Shown piece by piece: positions 18,309 to 27,935 of a stretch of DNA of 60,786 bases. The first letter of the stretch is position 1. Every line of letters begins with the position of its first letter. Under the pieces are notes generated by a model that was not told the DNA's origin, did not search any database, and saw only the letters and a program-made list of their open reading frames with translations. The DNA comes from Trichocoleus sp. (lineage in GTDB: Bacteria; Cyanobacteriota; Cyanobacteriia; Elainellales; Elainellaceae), in contig DATNQD010000002.1 of NCBI GenBank assembly GCA_036702865.1, forward strand, positions 1-60,786, written 5' to 3'. The position numbers and the translations under genes were made by a program.

Positions 18309-18457
18309 GGTCTGTTTTACCCTGAGACGAGGTGAAGCTTTGGTGAGTCAATCGGTTATCTGCTATCAGCGTTCCCAAAGAAACCACATCTTTAACTCGG
18401 TTAGTTCACCCTAGAATAAGGATGTGAAGGAATGTAAAGAAATCTGAGCAAGCAGGC

Positions 18458-20014
18458 ATGGGCAGTAAGCACGATCGAGTCATTGTGATTGGGGCAGGGA
18501 TTGGGGGCTTAACTGCAGCTGCCCTTTTGGCGCATCAAGGCTATTCTGTTCTGGTCTTGGATCAAGCGATCGTGCCGGGAGGCTGTGCTTCGACGTTTCA
18601 GCGGCAAGGCTTTACGTTTGATGTGGGCGCAACTCAGGTTGCTGGGTTAGAACCGGGTGGTATTCATCACCGCATCTTTGCTGAACTGGCGATCGAGCCA
18701 CCTGCTGCAACACCTTGTGATCCTGCCTGTGCCGTTTTTTTGCCTGGAGAAACAGAGCCAATTCACGTCTGGCGTGATCCGGAGCAGTGGAAAGCAGAAC
18801 GACAGCGGCAGTTTCCGGGCAGCGAACCCTTCTGGCAACTGATGGCGAATTTATTTCAACACAGTTGGGCGTTTCAGGCGCGCGATCCAATCCTGCCGCC
18901 GCGCAGTTTTTGGGATCTGAGGCAGTTGGTTCAGGCAGTCCGACCTGATACGCTGCTGACGCTGCCGCATACTTTTTCAACAGTCGGTCAGGTGTTGCGC
19001 TGGTATGGGTTAGGACAGGATCACCGCCTCAGAACTTTTCTGGATATGCAGCTGAAGCTTTATTCGCAGGTTGAGGCAGAAGACACTGCACTCCTTTATG
19101 CTGCTACTGCGTTAGGGGTTTCTCAGGAGCCGCAAGGGCTATTTCACTTGCAGGGTAGTATGCAGGCGTTGAGCGATCGACTTGTCGCAGCCTTAGAGCG
19201 AGATGGCGGTCGGCTGTTGATGCGCCATACCGTAGAGCAAATTCAGATAGAAGGGAATGCGGCAAAAGCGGTAACCATTCGGAACCAGAAAACTGGAGCA
19301 GTCTGGACGGAATCTGCTGATCAAATCGTTGCCAATGTCACGGTGCAGAATTTAGTGCAGCTTTTAGGCGATCAGGCTCCTCAGGGCTATCAGCAGCGAG
19401 TCGAGAAGCTTCCCCCTTCCTCTGGGGCATTTGTGATTTATCTGGGCGTGAAACAGACAGCCATTCCGGCAAATTGTCCGCCTCATTTGCAGTTTAAGTA
19501 TGAGGATGAAGGACCGATCGCTGAAAATAATTCCCTATTTGTTTCCGTCAGCAAACCGGGGGATGGGCGTGCTCCAGAGGGCTATGCCACGATCATTGCT
19601 TCTTCGTTTACGAATCCGGCTCAGTGGTGGGAAGCGGAGGAAGGTAGCAAAAAAGAGACAAGAGGAGGAAGAGAGAATTATCGGCGGCTGAAGGAGCAAT
19701 ATACGCAGGAGGCGATCGAGCGATTGTCGCGGTATTTTAACCTGACGCCAGAAACGATCGTGCTGATGGAAGCCGGAACACCTCGAACCTTTGCGCGATA
19801 TACCGGGCGCGATCAGGGAATTGTGGGTGGAATTGGACAGCGGATTCCGACGTTTGGTCCTTTTGGGTTTGCCAATCGTACGCCGATCGATCAGCTCTGG
19901 CTGGTGGGAGACTCGACGCATCCGGGGGAAGGAACGGCTGGCGTCAGCTATTCTGCTCTAACGGTTGTGCGACAGATTGCTGCCGAAGCTGCTGCGGAAT
20001 CCAGAATTAGATAA
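18458..20014 (+). CDS. crtD: C-3',4' carotenoid desaturase CrtD-type FAD oxidoreductase
   Basis: 518 residues. The N-terminus is a dinucleotide-binding VIVIGAGIGGLTAAALLA with PGGCAST and FDVGATQVAGLEPGG, and the C-terminus is LVGDSTHPGEGTAGVSYS, the FAD-binding signature of carotenoid desaturases/isomerases. The sequence around VAGLEPGGIHHRIF fits CrtD (myxol/myxoxanthophyll pathway) rather than CrtH or CrtO. Residues around 388-402 include a short Glu/Lys/Arg-rich insert (EEGSKKETRGGRE) that looks lineage specific. The exact substrate is inferred from family. Confidence 0.82.
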   Translation: MGSKHDRVIVIGAGIGGLTAAALLAHQGYSVLVLDQAIVPGGCASTFQRQGFTFDVGATQVAGLEPGGIHHRIFAELAIEPPAATPCDPACAVFLPGETEPIHVWRDPEQWKAERQRQFPGSEPFWQLMANLFQHSWAFQARDPILPPRSFWDLRQLVQAVRPDTLLTLPHTFSTVGQVLRWYGLGQDHRLRTFLDMQLKLYSQVEAEDTALLYAATALGVSQEPQGLFHLQGSMQALSDRLVAALERDGGRLLMRHTVEQIQIEGNAAKAVTIRNQKTGAVWTESADQIVANVTVQNLVQLLGDQAPQGYQQRVEKLPPSSGAFVIYLGVKQTAIPANCPPHLQFKYEDEGPIAENNSLFVSVSKPGDGRAPEGYATIIASSFTNPAQWWEAEEGSKKETRGGRENYRRLKEQYTQEAIERLSRYFNLTPETIVLMEAGTPRTFARYTGRDQGIVGGIGQRIPTFGPFGFANRTPIDQLWLVGDSTHPGEGTAGVSYSALTVVRQIAAEAAAESRIR

Positions 20015-20061
20015 AGAACAGAATGGAGCCGAGGATGTGAAGGCTTTATGTTGCGATCGGC

Positions 20062-20250
20062 TCAGATTTGCCGCTGGAAGAGCCGCTTGAGCCAGCCAAT
20101 CCCACCCCCTTTTGTAGCGTGTTGCTCCTGTGCATCAGGCTTGAACGAATCGATCGAATCAGGCTCAGGCGAAGAACTCCGTTCACGATAAATATTTTTC
20201 GGATTTGCGGCGATCCCAAAGGTCGCTCCATAGGTCAGTAGAGATAGCAT
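20062..20250 (-). CDS. Small hypothetical protein
   Basis: 62 residues: a short hydrophobic N-terminus (MLSLLTYGATFGIAANP), a polar Ser/Asp/Pro middle and a basic end (GWLKRLFQRQI). No domain is recognised. The ATG at 20250 reads well and the frame is preferred over an overlapping 61-codon frame. Possible membrane-associated peptide of lineage-specific type. Confidence 0.4.
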   Translation of the reverse strand: MLSLLTYGATFGIAANPKNIYRERSSSPEPDSIDSFKPDAQEQHATKGGGIGWLKRLFQRQI

Positions 20251-20415
20251 AAAAAGCTTTTGCCATTACAGTTGTTTAGTACGTTGTCTCAGCAGCTTTC
20301 TCGACAAAAAACTGCAACCTTTACTCAGGTCACTTTTATTTTACCGTAATTGCCCGATCGTTCTTTTTCACTCGTCTGGAGACAGCCCAGCATCAAGCGT
20401 TATTAAATCAACTAT

Positions 20416-20748
20416 TCAAGCTTGCTGTACCTGTTCTGTAATCCAGCGAAGATAGGATTCTGATCCTTGAAGAATAGGAATGGCAATAATTTCAGGTACT
20501 TCATAAGAATGGATTTGATGAACTTTTGCAGCAATTTGATCAAACTGAGTTAATTCTGTTTTGATGGTGAGTTGCCATTCCTGATCACGATGAACTTTAC
20601 CTTCCCAGGTATAGATCGATCGAATCGGCGTCATACTAACGCAAGCTGCAAGATGAGATTGCACTAATGCTTCTGCAATTGTTTCGGCTTCCGTTTGAGA
20701 AGCGGCTGTAACTAATACAATTCCATAATTTTTATCATTTTGAACCAT
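20416..20748 (-). CDS. cutA: CutA1 divalent-cation tolerance family protein
   Basis: 110 residues, the usual CutA length. Conserved segments are VLVTAASQTEAETIAEALV, LAACV, SIYTWEGKV, E-WQLTIKT and HSYEVPEIIAIPI. CutA forms a trimer with a PII-like fold. The name comes from a copper-tolerance phenotype in E. coli, and its role in cyanobacteria is unsettled. Single gene with its own intergenic spaces. Confidence 0.95.
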   Translation of the reverse strand: MVQNDKNYGIVLVTAASQTEAETIAEALVQSHLAACVSMTPIRSIYTWEGKVHRDQEWQLTIKTELTQFDQIAAKVHQIHSYEVPEIIAIPILQGSESYLRWITEQVQQA

Positions 20749-20992
20749 AGCGTTATGCTTTTTGTAAATTCTGCTTCTTTTTTATAGTATGAACCTACTT
20801 TGAGCGTGAAGGTTAAGGGATGGAGGGTTGAGGAGGAAAGAGAAGGAGGAAAAAGAAAGGAGGAAGCAGGAATTTGTCAGCAGAGATCATCGGTGAGAAA
20901 GCCGTGATCAGAAAAGCACCTAATGGGGTACTCCTTCTTAAAATTAGCTGGTTCATAATAAATGAAAGATTGATGACCTTTTGTAATCGTCC

Positions 20993-20997
20993 GGAGG
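20993..20997 (+). promoter_or_regulatory. Strong ribosome binding site for the M43 protease gene
   Basis: GGAGG lies 10 bases before the ATG at 21008. Few genes in this window have such a complete Shine-Dalgarno sequence; it fixes the start of the protease. Confidence 0.7.
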
Positions 20998-21007
20998 AAC
21001 TTAAGGT

Positions 21008-21958
21008 ATGACACATGGCTTACCGCCTCGACGCACTTGTGGCACAATGCCCGTTCACTATCGACTGCTGACAACTGATCTCGACTATGCCCGCAACAGG
21101 CGCACACTTGAGAACACAACGATCGATCGAGTTGAACGAGGGGAGATTAGCAGACGGGGGATTACAACGATTCCGGTTGTGGTTCATGTGGTTTATAACA
21201 GCAGCAATCCAGAACAAAACATTTCAGACGAGCAAATTAAAAGTCAGATTGACGTTTTAAATCGAGATTTTCGCTTGCGTAATTCAGATATTGACTCGGT
21301 TCCAGCCCCTTTTCGCCCCAAGGCTGCCGATGCTCGCGTTGAGTTTGTTTTAGCCAGTCAAGATCCATCTGGCAATGCAACTAACGGCATTACTCGCACC
21401 GCAACTACGGTCACAGCTTTTGAGAGTGACGATCGAGTCAAATCTGCGGCAACGGGTGGGGCTGATGCTTGGGCAAGCGATCGGTATTTGAATCTCTGGG
21501 TCTGTGCATTAAATGGGCTGCTCGGATATGCTCAGTTTCCGGGTGGGCCTGCCGCTACAGATGGCGTTGTCATTAACTATCAAGCATTTGGCACAGTTGG
21601 CACCGCAACTGCTCCTTATAATTTAGGAAGAACCGCAACGCATGAAATTGGGCACTGGCTCAACCTGCGTCATATTTGGGGTGATGATGGCAACGGCTGT
21701 AATGGCAGCGATTTTGTCCGTGATACGCCCAATCAAGCCGGACCAAACTATGGCAAACCCAATTTTCCCCGTGTCACCTGCAATAATGCTCCAAATGGTG
21801 ACATGTTTATGAACTACATGGACTACACCGATGATGCAGCCATGATTATGTTTACTGCCGGACAGGTACGACGAATGCAGGCAGCGCTAGACACAGCCCG
21901 CGCTAGCATTGGTACAACCCGCTTAGTCAGCAGGGACATGGGTGAGCCTGTCTTTTAG
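21008..21958 (+). CDS. M43-type (pappalysin-like) zinc metalloprotease
   Basis: 316 residues. The extended zinc motif HEIGHWLNLRH spans His212, Glu213, His216 and His222. A Met-turn (MNYMDYTDDAAMIMF) follows after a Cys-containing loop (NGCNGSDFVRDTPNQ). This is the metzincin arrangement of peptidase family M43. Segments VVVHVVYNSSNPEQNISDEQI and LNLWVC are also typical. There is no N-terminal signal peptide; a CGTM near residue 11 does not look like a lipobox. Export is therefore unexplained. The next gene, 6-18 bases downstream, encodes a small secreted protein, so the two may be co-transcribed. Confidence 0.92.
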   Translation: MTHGLPPRRTCGTMPVHYRLLTTDLDYARNRRTLENTTIDRVERGEISRRGITTIPVVVHVVYNSSNPEQNISDEQIKSQIDVLNRDFRLRNSDIDSVPAPFRPKAADARVEFVLASQDPSGNATNGITRTATTVTAFESDDRVKSAATGGADAWASDRYLNLWVCALNGLLGYAQFPGGPAATDGVVINYQAFGTVGTATAPYNLGRTATHEIGHWLNLRHIWGDDGNGCNGSDFVRDTPNQAGPNYGKPNFPRVTCNNAPNGDMFMNYMDYTDDAAMIMFTAGQVRRMQAALDTARASIGTTRLVSRDMGEPVF

Positions 21959-21976
21959 TCCTTTGTGATAAAAAGC

Positions 21977-22429
21977 ATGAGTCGATCGCTGTTCTTCCTG
22001 GTGAGCCTGGTGATTCTGATGAGTCAGATGCCGATCGCGGTTGCGGATGAGTCTCCCTGGTTTTTTCGTTCTCCTGTTCCTCGTTCCCAAACTCATTCCT
22101 GTCAAATTACTGCTATGGCTGATCTCCCCAGTTCGATGCTGAAAAAATGGATTCACTCCCACGAAGAAGATCAGGGAGAAATCAGGGTTTATCGTCCGGA
22201 GGGCTATCCTTTGCCGCTCTCACGCGGACGGGAAGGAGTGGAGTTTCGGCAAGATGGCACGTTGATTCAGCAGCAAATTGGCGCAACCGATCGGCGGGAG
22301 ACGGTACCCGGTCATTGGACAGTTCAAGATTCTGGGGTGATTCAAGTGACGCTGCCCAATCAACCTGCTTACCAGTTGACGGTGCTGGAGTGTAGTGATC
22401 AGGTTTTGAAGGTGAAGCAGTCGAATTAA
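21977..22429 (+). CDS. Small secreted hypothetical protein
   Basis: About 150 residues from the ATG at 21977; a GTG at 21965 is the alternative. The signal peptide (LFFLVSLVILMSQMPIAVA) is clear. The mature part contains two cysteines (HSCQI and LECSD) that could form a disulfide. It has a beta-rich look (GVEFRQDGTLIQQQIG, GHWTVQDSGVIQVTL) similar to small lipocalin-like stress-tolerance domains. No firm family. It follows the M43 protease closely and overlaps the convergent membrane-protein gene by four bases. Confidence 0.7.
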   Translation: MSRSLFFLVSLVILMSQMPIAVADESPWFFRSPVPRSQTHSCQITAMADLPSSMLKKWIHSHEEDQGEIRVYRPEGYPLPLSRGREGVEFRQDGTLIQQQIGATDRRETVPGHWTVQDSGVIQVTLPNQPAYQLTVLECSDQVLKVKQSN

Positions 22430-23091
22430 GCAAATACTTTCGATCGCGCCATTTGTCGATCGGGGAGCGGTTGGCGGAAACAGAGATATGCCAGTGAGCC
22501 AACCAGAGGCAACAGGGCAACTGTCCAGAAGAGGCGGCTGTCTTGCATGCCTCGACGTGCCATATCATCACCCAGCAACGTCGGAAATAAAACCGCAAAC
22601 AAACAGAATGCGAGCGACATTGCGTGAATAAATTTATTGGTCTGGAATTCGTGAAAGTAGGCTGACCAGTCGCCAAACAAGAGCGCAAAGCCAAACAAAA
22701 CGATCGTACTGACCGTTAAGATAATTCCGGTCGATCGGGCATCCATGAGCTTGATCCAGGCATCCTTGCGTCCGGTAAAGCTTTGATTGGAGTCGCGCAA
22801 TGCCAGATAAGGAATCAAACCAACAACGCCTGTACCCACTGACGCCAGCATAAAGATCCAGGCACGAACTTGCTGCATCCTGCCGTCGGCGAAGATTAGG
22901 CAGCTGTAGATCAACAGCCAAATTCCAATCATGCTAAACAGCGACAGAATGACTGGATTAACATAAGGAATTTTGCCTGCAAGCAGGGTTTGGAGAGGTT
23001 GGAACGTATCTGCCTGAACTGGGGGTGCGAACCAGAAGACATAAATAATAAAGCTAATCCAGAGAAGCCAAAGCGTAATTTTTCTGAGCAT
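22426..23091 (-). CDS. Multi-pass membrane protein, paralogue of the 17346-18017 product
   Basis: 221 residues with about six hydrophobic segments and the blocks LWLLW, FAPPVQADTF, LIPYLALRDSNQSF, DWSAYFHEFQT, KFIHAMSLAFC and GDDMARRGMQDSRLFW, shared in order with the other copy. Function unknown; no catalytic motif is evident apart from conserved Asp-Asp-Met-Ala-Arg-Arg in a loop. The ATG at 23091 is clear. Confidence 0.8.
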   Translation of the reverse strand: MLRKITLWLLWISFIIYVFWFAPPVQADTFQPLQTLLAGKIPYVNPVILSLFSMIGIWLLIYSCLIFADGRMQQVRAWIFMLASVGTGVVGLIPYLALRDSNQSFTGRKDAWIKLMDARSTGIILTVSTIVLFGFALLFGDWSAYFHEFQTNKFIHAMSLAFCLFAVLFPTLLGDDMARRGMQDSRLFWTVALLPLVGSLAYLCFRQPLPDRQMARSKVFA

Positions 23092-23184
23092 GATGCAGGA
23101 ATGACAATTAATTTTGAATAGATCTTGCTTATGTTGAGTGTGATAGAGCCATTGCGTTGATCAGGACGCTCCAGAGATAGATTT

Positions 23185-24249
23185 CTAGCTGGACATCGGC
23201 GGAGCGTGAGCAGGCATCACCGTAATGATTTGCGTTGCTGGATCGATCGTCACTTTCGCTAAACCAAATTGCTCAATAACCCAGGCATTCGTTTGCAAAT
23301 GAAGCGTAATTTCAGCGACTCGGTACTGCGTTGGGGTTGCTGCCAGGGCTGCCGGGAGCAGCAGTTGATCGGCAAGATGTGGATCGATCGGGGCATCCGT
23401 CTGGTGAAATATGAGGAGGTCTTGCACTGCCAGTTCTGCGACTTTTTCGGCGGCTAAACCTAGCTTCCCCACAGCACCAAATCCGGCACGGCTCTGCTCA
23501 TATTCAGCAGTGAGAAAAATTCCGGCTCCTGGGGCAATGCCTCGCGCTCGTAGAGGTTGAACATTCGCTTTCAGGTTTGCCTGCTGGAGGAGATTTTGCG
23601 CCCGACTTGCCATTCGTTGGGGGATATGAGACGGCAGTTCTGTCACGACAGCTAAACCCTGCACTTGCTGTAGCTCCCCTCGCTCTAAACAAACTATTCC
23701 TTGTAGCGGCTCAGTTGTTCCCTGAATTTGCACTTCAATTTCGCCATTACCTTGCGGATACCAGCCCCAGGCTTTGAGATGCAGCGATGCTTCTACTCCC
23801 ATCGATCGCAGCATGGGCAAGTAAACCTGCTCGATGTACGTCGCTGAGGGGCTCCAGGCAACGTGCGTTCCACCTTTTAGCCACAGTTTCGACTCACCCT
23901 GCACCAATGCCAGCGGCAGCAAAACCGTTTGGAGAATGAGCGTTGTTGCCCCGGCTGAACCTCTGCCCAGCGTTTCCTCGACGTCAATTCTGTATTGTCC
24001 GGGGCGCGAAGCCGAAGTTGGCACAAACTCTAGCGTTGTTGAACCCAGCGCATCCCCCTCAACCTGAGCGAGGCAAATTTCAGCGATCGCCCTGACTCCC
24101 GTTAAATGCTGAATCCCCAAGCCTGGCGTCTTCCGATTTGCCCGAATGCGATCGATCCGGATCGGCTGTCCTGTGATCGCGGCTAAGCTGAGGCTGGTTC
24201 GGAGTATTTGTCCTCCCCCTTCTCCATAAGAACCATCGATTTGAAGCAT
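23185..24249 (-). CDS. rtcA: RNA 3'-terminal phosphate cyclase
   Basis: About 354 residues from the ATG at 24249; a TTG at 24270 adds seven. The hallmark N-terminus IDGSYGEGGGQILRTSLSLA, RANRKTPGLGIQHLTGVRA and a late HLADQLLLPAALA with the adenylate-accepting histidine identify RtcA. It converts RNA 3'-phosphates to 2',3'-cyclic phosphates using ATP. No rtcB or rtcR is next to it. It is divergent from uvrA, about 430 bases away. Confidence 0.94.
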   Translation of the reverse strand: MLQIDGSYGEGGGQILRTSLSLAAITGQPIRIDRIRANRKTPGLGIQHLTGVRAIAEICLAQVEGDALGSTTLEFVPTSASRPGQYRIDVEETLGRGSAGATTLILQTVLLPLALVQGESKLWLKGGTHVAWSPSATYIEQVYLPMLRSMGVEASLHLKAWGWYPQGNGEIEVQIQGTTEPLQGIVCLERGELQQVQGLAVVTELPSHIPQRMASRAQNLLQQANLKANVQPLRARGIAPGAGIFLTAEYEQSRAGFGAVGKLGLAAEKVAELAVQDLLIFHQTDAPIDPHLADQLLLPAALAATPTQYRVAEITLHLQTNAWVIEQFGLAKVTIDPATQIITVMPAHAPPMSS

Positions 24250-24675
24250 AGAGTAGGAATTGGGCAGCAAAGGGGACAGGATGAAACTTAATGGTTAGTG
24301 TAATTGAGGGGATGTTAAACGCAGTCTGGCTGAAGAGAGAATTCAAGTGAAGAAAACAGATGGAACAGATGGACAAGTGCCCACCTAACGCTACGAATGA
24401 GGGTTCAATCTGAAGGTTTAATTTGAGGGTTCAATCAGTTGTTGTCCCCTTGTCTCTTCGTATCTGAGAATCAGCGATCGAATCGGGGATGGGTTGAGGG
24501 AAGGAGTTTTCATGATTACAGAACCGATGTACTAACTAGGTTGATCGCGCTAACATAAAGGTTTGAGCGGCTGATCGATCGTGACCCTATCCCCAGAAAC
24601 CCGGGAGATAACGATAGAATTGTTAAGATCCGTCTCCGCTAATTGACTGACCGTTTCCCCCTGCCCCAACTCCTT
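24250..24675. other. Intergenic region between rtcA and uvrA
   Basis: Roughly 425 bases separating two divergent genes. It contains a three-copy 13-bp tandem repeat (listed separately) and a GATCGATCG site near 24576. Promoters for both genes should lie here but none is clear by eye. Confidence 0.4.
24398..24436 (+). repeat. Three tandem copies of a 13-bp repeat
   Basis: TGAGGGTTCAATC, then TGAAGGTTTAATT, then TGAGGGTTCAATC, end to end. The outer copies are identical and the middle copy differs at three positions. It lies in the rtcA-uvrA intergenic region. It could be slippage-derived or a set of protein-binding sites. Confidence 0.85.
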
Positions 24676-27600
24676 ATGATTCAACGTGTTGATCCTGCCG
24701 ATCGTCTGCCCGCTGCGGTTGCGCCACTCAACGGAAAGCGATCGAGCGCTAATCCGCAAGACACGATCCATATTCGGGGGGCACGTCAGCATAACCTCAA
24801 GAATATTGATTTGGAGTTGCCACGCGATCGGTTGGTCGTGTTTACGGGCGTTTCAGGGTCGGGAAAGTCTTCGCTGGCGTTTGATACGATTTTTGCTGAA
24901 GGGCAGCGTCGCTACGTTGAATCGCTCAGTGCTTATGCCAGACAGTTTTTAGGACAGGTCGATAAGCCCGATGTGGATGCGATCGAAGGCTTGAGTCCGG
25001 CAATCTCAATTGACCAGAAATCGACTTCTCATAACCCCCGATCGACCGTCGGGACGGTAACAGAAATCTATGACTATTTGCGGCTTTTGTATGGTCGGGC
25101 AGGCGAACCTCATTGCCCCCATTGCGATCGATCAATTGTGCCGCAGACAGTTGATCAAATGGTCGATCGAATTATGGAATTGTCCGACCGGACGCGCTTT
25201 CAAATTCTGGCTCCGGTGGTGCGCGGCAAGAAGGGAACCCATAAGAAGCTGCTGTCGAGCTTGGCGGCTGAGGGATTTGTGCGGGTGCGGGTTGATCGAG
25301 AAGTGCGAGAGCTTTCAGACAATATTGAACTGGAGAAAAATCAGTTCCACAACATCGAAATTGTGGTCGATCGTCTGGTCAAGAAGGACGGTATCCAAGA
25401 ACGATTGGTGGATTCGCTCTCTACTTGCCTGAAGCGATCGGAAGGAATCGCCGTTATCGAAGTTTTTCCAACGGAAGAAAAAGTTGTAGCGCTGCCCAAT
25501 AAACCTGATATGCAACTGGCAGTTTTGCCGACGATGGCAGCCGAACCTGCGGGACGCTATGGCAAATCTGAGGACGGGGATGAAGCGATCGATCTGGTCT
25601 TTTCGGAAAACTTTGCCTGCCCGGAACATGGCGCAGTCATGGAAGAACTGTCTCCCCGCTTGTTCTCCTTTAACTCACCCTACGGAGCCTGCCCCAACTG
25701 CCATGGCTTGGGCACTCTGCGAACTTTTTCCCCCGATCTGGTTATTCCTGATCCCAAATTGCCAGTTTATGCTGCGATTGCGCCCTGGTCAGAAAAAGAC
25801 AACACCTATTACTTTTCACTGCTCTACAGCGTCGGGCAAGCCTTTGGTTTTGAAATCCAAACTGCCTGGAATCAGCTTACTCCGGAGCAGCGACAGATTG
25901 TGCTGTATGGCTCGGAAACTAAAATTCAGATTGAGGCGGATTCGCGCTATCGGGAAAACAAGGGCTATTTGCGGCGCTATGAAGGCGTGATCCCAATGCT
26001 CGATCGCCAGTACAAAGAAGCGACTTCTGATCTCTACAAACAGAAGCTAGAGCAGTATATGGTCGATCAAGCCTGTGAGGTTTGCGCTGGTAATCGTTTG
26101 AAGCCGGAATCGCTGCATGTTCGGGTGGGGCAGTACCGCATTCGAGAATTGACCGGAGTCTCGGTGCGAGATTGTTTGGAGCGAGTGACCCAGATGCAGC
26201 TCAGCCCCCGACAAGCACAAATTGGGGAACTGGTGCTGAAAGAAATCAAAGCCAGGCTGCAATTCTTACTGGATGTCGGGTTGGATTATCTGACGCTCGA
26301 TCGAACTGCAATGACGCTTTCGGGTGGTGAGGCGCAGCGAATTCGGTTGGCGACGCAAATTGGAGCCGGATTAACGGGCGTATTGTATGTGCTGGATGAA
26401 CCGAGTATTGGACTGCACCAGCGAGACAACGATCGTCTGCTCAATACGCTGACAAAACTGCGCGATCTGGGCAATACGCTGATTGTGGTGGAGCATGACG
26501 AAGATACAATTCGGGCAGCGGATCATTTAGTGGATATTGGTCCTGGAGCCGGAATTCATGGCGGTCAGATTGTGGCACAGGGCAGCCTGAAAGAGATTTT
26601 GGAGGCGGAAGATTCGCTCACTGGGGCTTATTTGTCTGGGCGGCGAGTGATCCAAACGCCAGTGGAGCGACGCGAGGGCAATGGTCGATCGCTGATTCTC
26701 AAAAATGCTCATCGCAATAATCTTCGCAACATTGACGTTGAGATTCCTCTCGGTATGCTGGTTTGTGTGACAGGCGTTTCGGGTTCGGGTAAATCAACGT
26801 TAATTAATGAGTTACTTTATCCATCCCTCCAGCATCACTTTGGACATAAAATTCCTTTCCCCGGTGAGCTTAAAGAAGTGAAGGGGCTGAATGCGCTCGA
26901 TAAAGCCATTGTGATCGACCAATCGCCGATCGGACGAACACCGCGATCGAATCCGGCAACGTATACGGGTGTGTTTGATGTCATTCGTGATTTGTTCTCT
27001 GAGACGATCGAAGCGAAAGCACGCGGCTATAAACCGGGACAGTTTTCTTTCAATGTGAAAGGGGGTCGCTGTGAGGCTTGCGGGGGTCAGGGGGTGAATG
27101 TCATTGAGATGAACTTTCTCCCTGATGTTTATGTCCAGTGCGAGGTTTGCAAAGGCGCGAGATATAACCGTGAAACGCTGCAAGTGAAATATAAGGGCAA
27201 ATCAATCTCAGATGTGCTGAACATGACAGCAGAAGAGGCACTGCAATTCTTCGAGAACATCCCTAAAGCGCAGGCACGGCTGCAAACCATGGTAGATGTG
27301 GGCTTGGGTTATGTGCGACTCGGGCAAACGGCTCCGACGCTTTCTGGGGGAGAAGCGCAACGGCTGAAACTAGCAACAGAGCTGTCTCGTCGTGCGACCG
27401 GGAAAACGCTTTATTTAATTGACGAACCTACGACGGGTCTCTCGTTCTACGATGTTCACAAACTATTAGATGTGCTACAGCGCCTCGCTGATATGGGCAA
27501 CTCAATTCTGGTAATTGAACATAACCTAGACGTGATTCGCTGTGCAGACTGGATTATTGATCTGGGTCCGGAAGGGGGCGATCGGGGCGGCGAACTGGTG

Positions 27601-27705
27601 GCAGTGGGCACACCGGAAGAAGTGGCGCAAAATGAGCGATCTTATACCGGACAGTATCTCAAGCGAGTGTTAGGACAGCATCCCCCAATGCCAACTTCAG
27701 ATTAG
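24676..27705 (+). CDS. uvrA: Excinuclease ABC subunit A
   Basis: About 1009 residues from the ATG at 24676; a TTG at 24643 adds eleven. There are two ABC ATPase modules: [17 protein letters not shown] (first P-loop) and [18 protein letters not shown] (second), with signature motifs LSGGEAQRI and LSGGEAQRL. The C-terminal zinc finger [10 protein letters not shown]...[10 protein letters not shown] has four cysteines. In the first zinc module the pair reads CPEH instead of CPxC, a variation I believe is common in cyanobacteria. It recognises DNA damage together with UvrB. About 30 residues at the N-terminus precede the conserved [11 protein letters not shown]. Confidence 0.96.
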   Translation: MIQRVDPADRLPAAVAPLNGKRSSANPQDTIHIRGARQHNLKNIDLELPRDRLVVFTGVSGSGKSSLAFDTIFAEGQRRYVESLSAYARQFLGQVDKPDVDAIEGLSPAISIDQKSTSHNPRSTVGTVTEIYDYLRLLYGRAGEPHCPHCDRSIVPQTVDQMVDRIMELSDRTRFQILAPVVRGKKGTHKKLLSSLAAEGFVRVRVDREVRELSDNIELEKNQFHNIEIVVDRLVKKDGIQERLVDSLSTCLKRSEGIAVIEVFPTEEKVVALPNKPDMQLAVLPTMAAEPAGRYGKSEDGDEAIDLVFSENFACPEHGAVMEELSPRLFSFNSPYGACPNCHGLGTLRTFSPDLVIPDPKLPVYAAIAPWSEKDNTYYFSLLYSVGQAFGFEIQTAWNQLTPEQRQIVLYGSETKIQIEADSRYRENKGYLRRYEGVIPMLDRQYKEATSDLYKQKLEQYMVDQACEVCAGNRLKPESLHVRVGQYRIRELTGVSVRDCLERVTQMQLSPRQAQIGELVLKEIKARLQFLLDVGLDYLTLDRTAMTLSGGEAQRIRLATQIGAGLTGVLYVLDEPSIGLHQRDNDRLLNTLTKLRDLGNTLIVVEHDEDTIRAADHLVDIGPGAGIHGGQIVAQGSLKEILEAEDSLTGAYLSGRRVIQTPVERREGNGRSLILKNAHRNNLRNIDVEIPLGMLVCVTGVSGSGKSTLINELLYPSLQHHFGHKIPFPGELKEVKGLNALDKAIVIDQSPIGRTPRSNPATYTGVFDVIRDLFSETIEAKARGYKPGQFSFNVKGGRCEACGGQGVNVIEMNFLPDVYVQCEVCKGARYNRETLQVKYKGKSISDVLNMTAEEALQFFENIPKAQARLQTMVDVGLGYVRLGQTAPTLSGGEAQRLKLATELSRRATGKTLYLIDEPTTGLSFYDVHKLLDVLQRLADMGNSILVIEHNLDVIRCADWIIDLGPEGGDRGGELVAVGTPEEVAQNERSYTGQYLKRVLGQHPPMPTSD

Positions 27706-27935
27706 AAGCGCAGATAGGGTCGTGCGATCGTGATGAGGCTGCCATCTTTTTGTCATGGCTGTCCTATAAATTAAGGTGTGCTTTAGCCGCTGTCACATCG
27801 TTTATGCAGCAAGTATGGGTCGCTTCGGCTTTGCTGTATTTAGGATTTATTGCTGCGGGTAGCTGTCATTTGTGGGGCAACAGTTTCGAGCCGTTCCCCA
27901 CTCGTTGCTTCCTTTTGTTGCTGATTCCCCAACCC

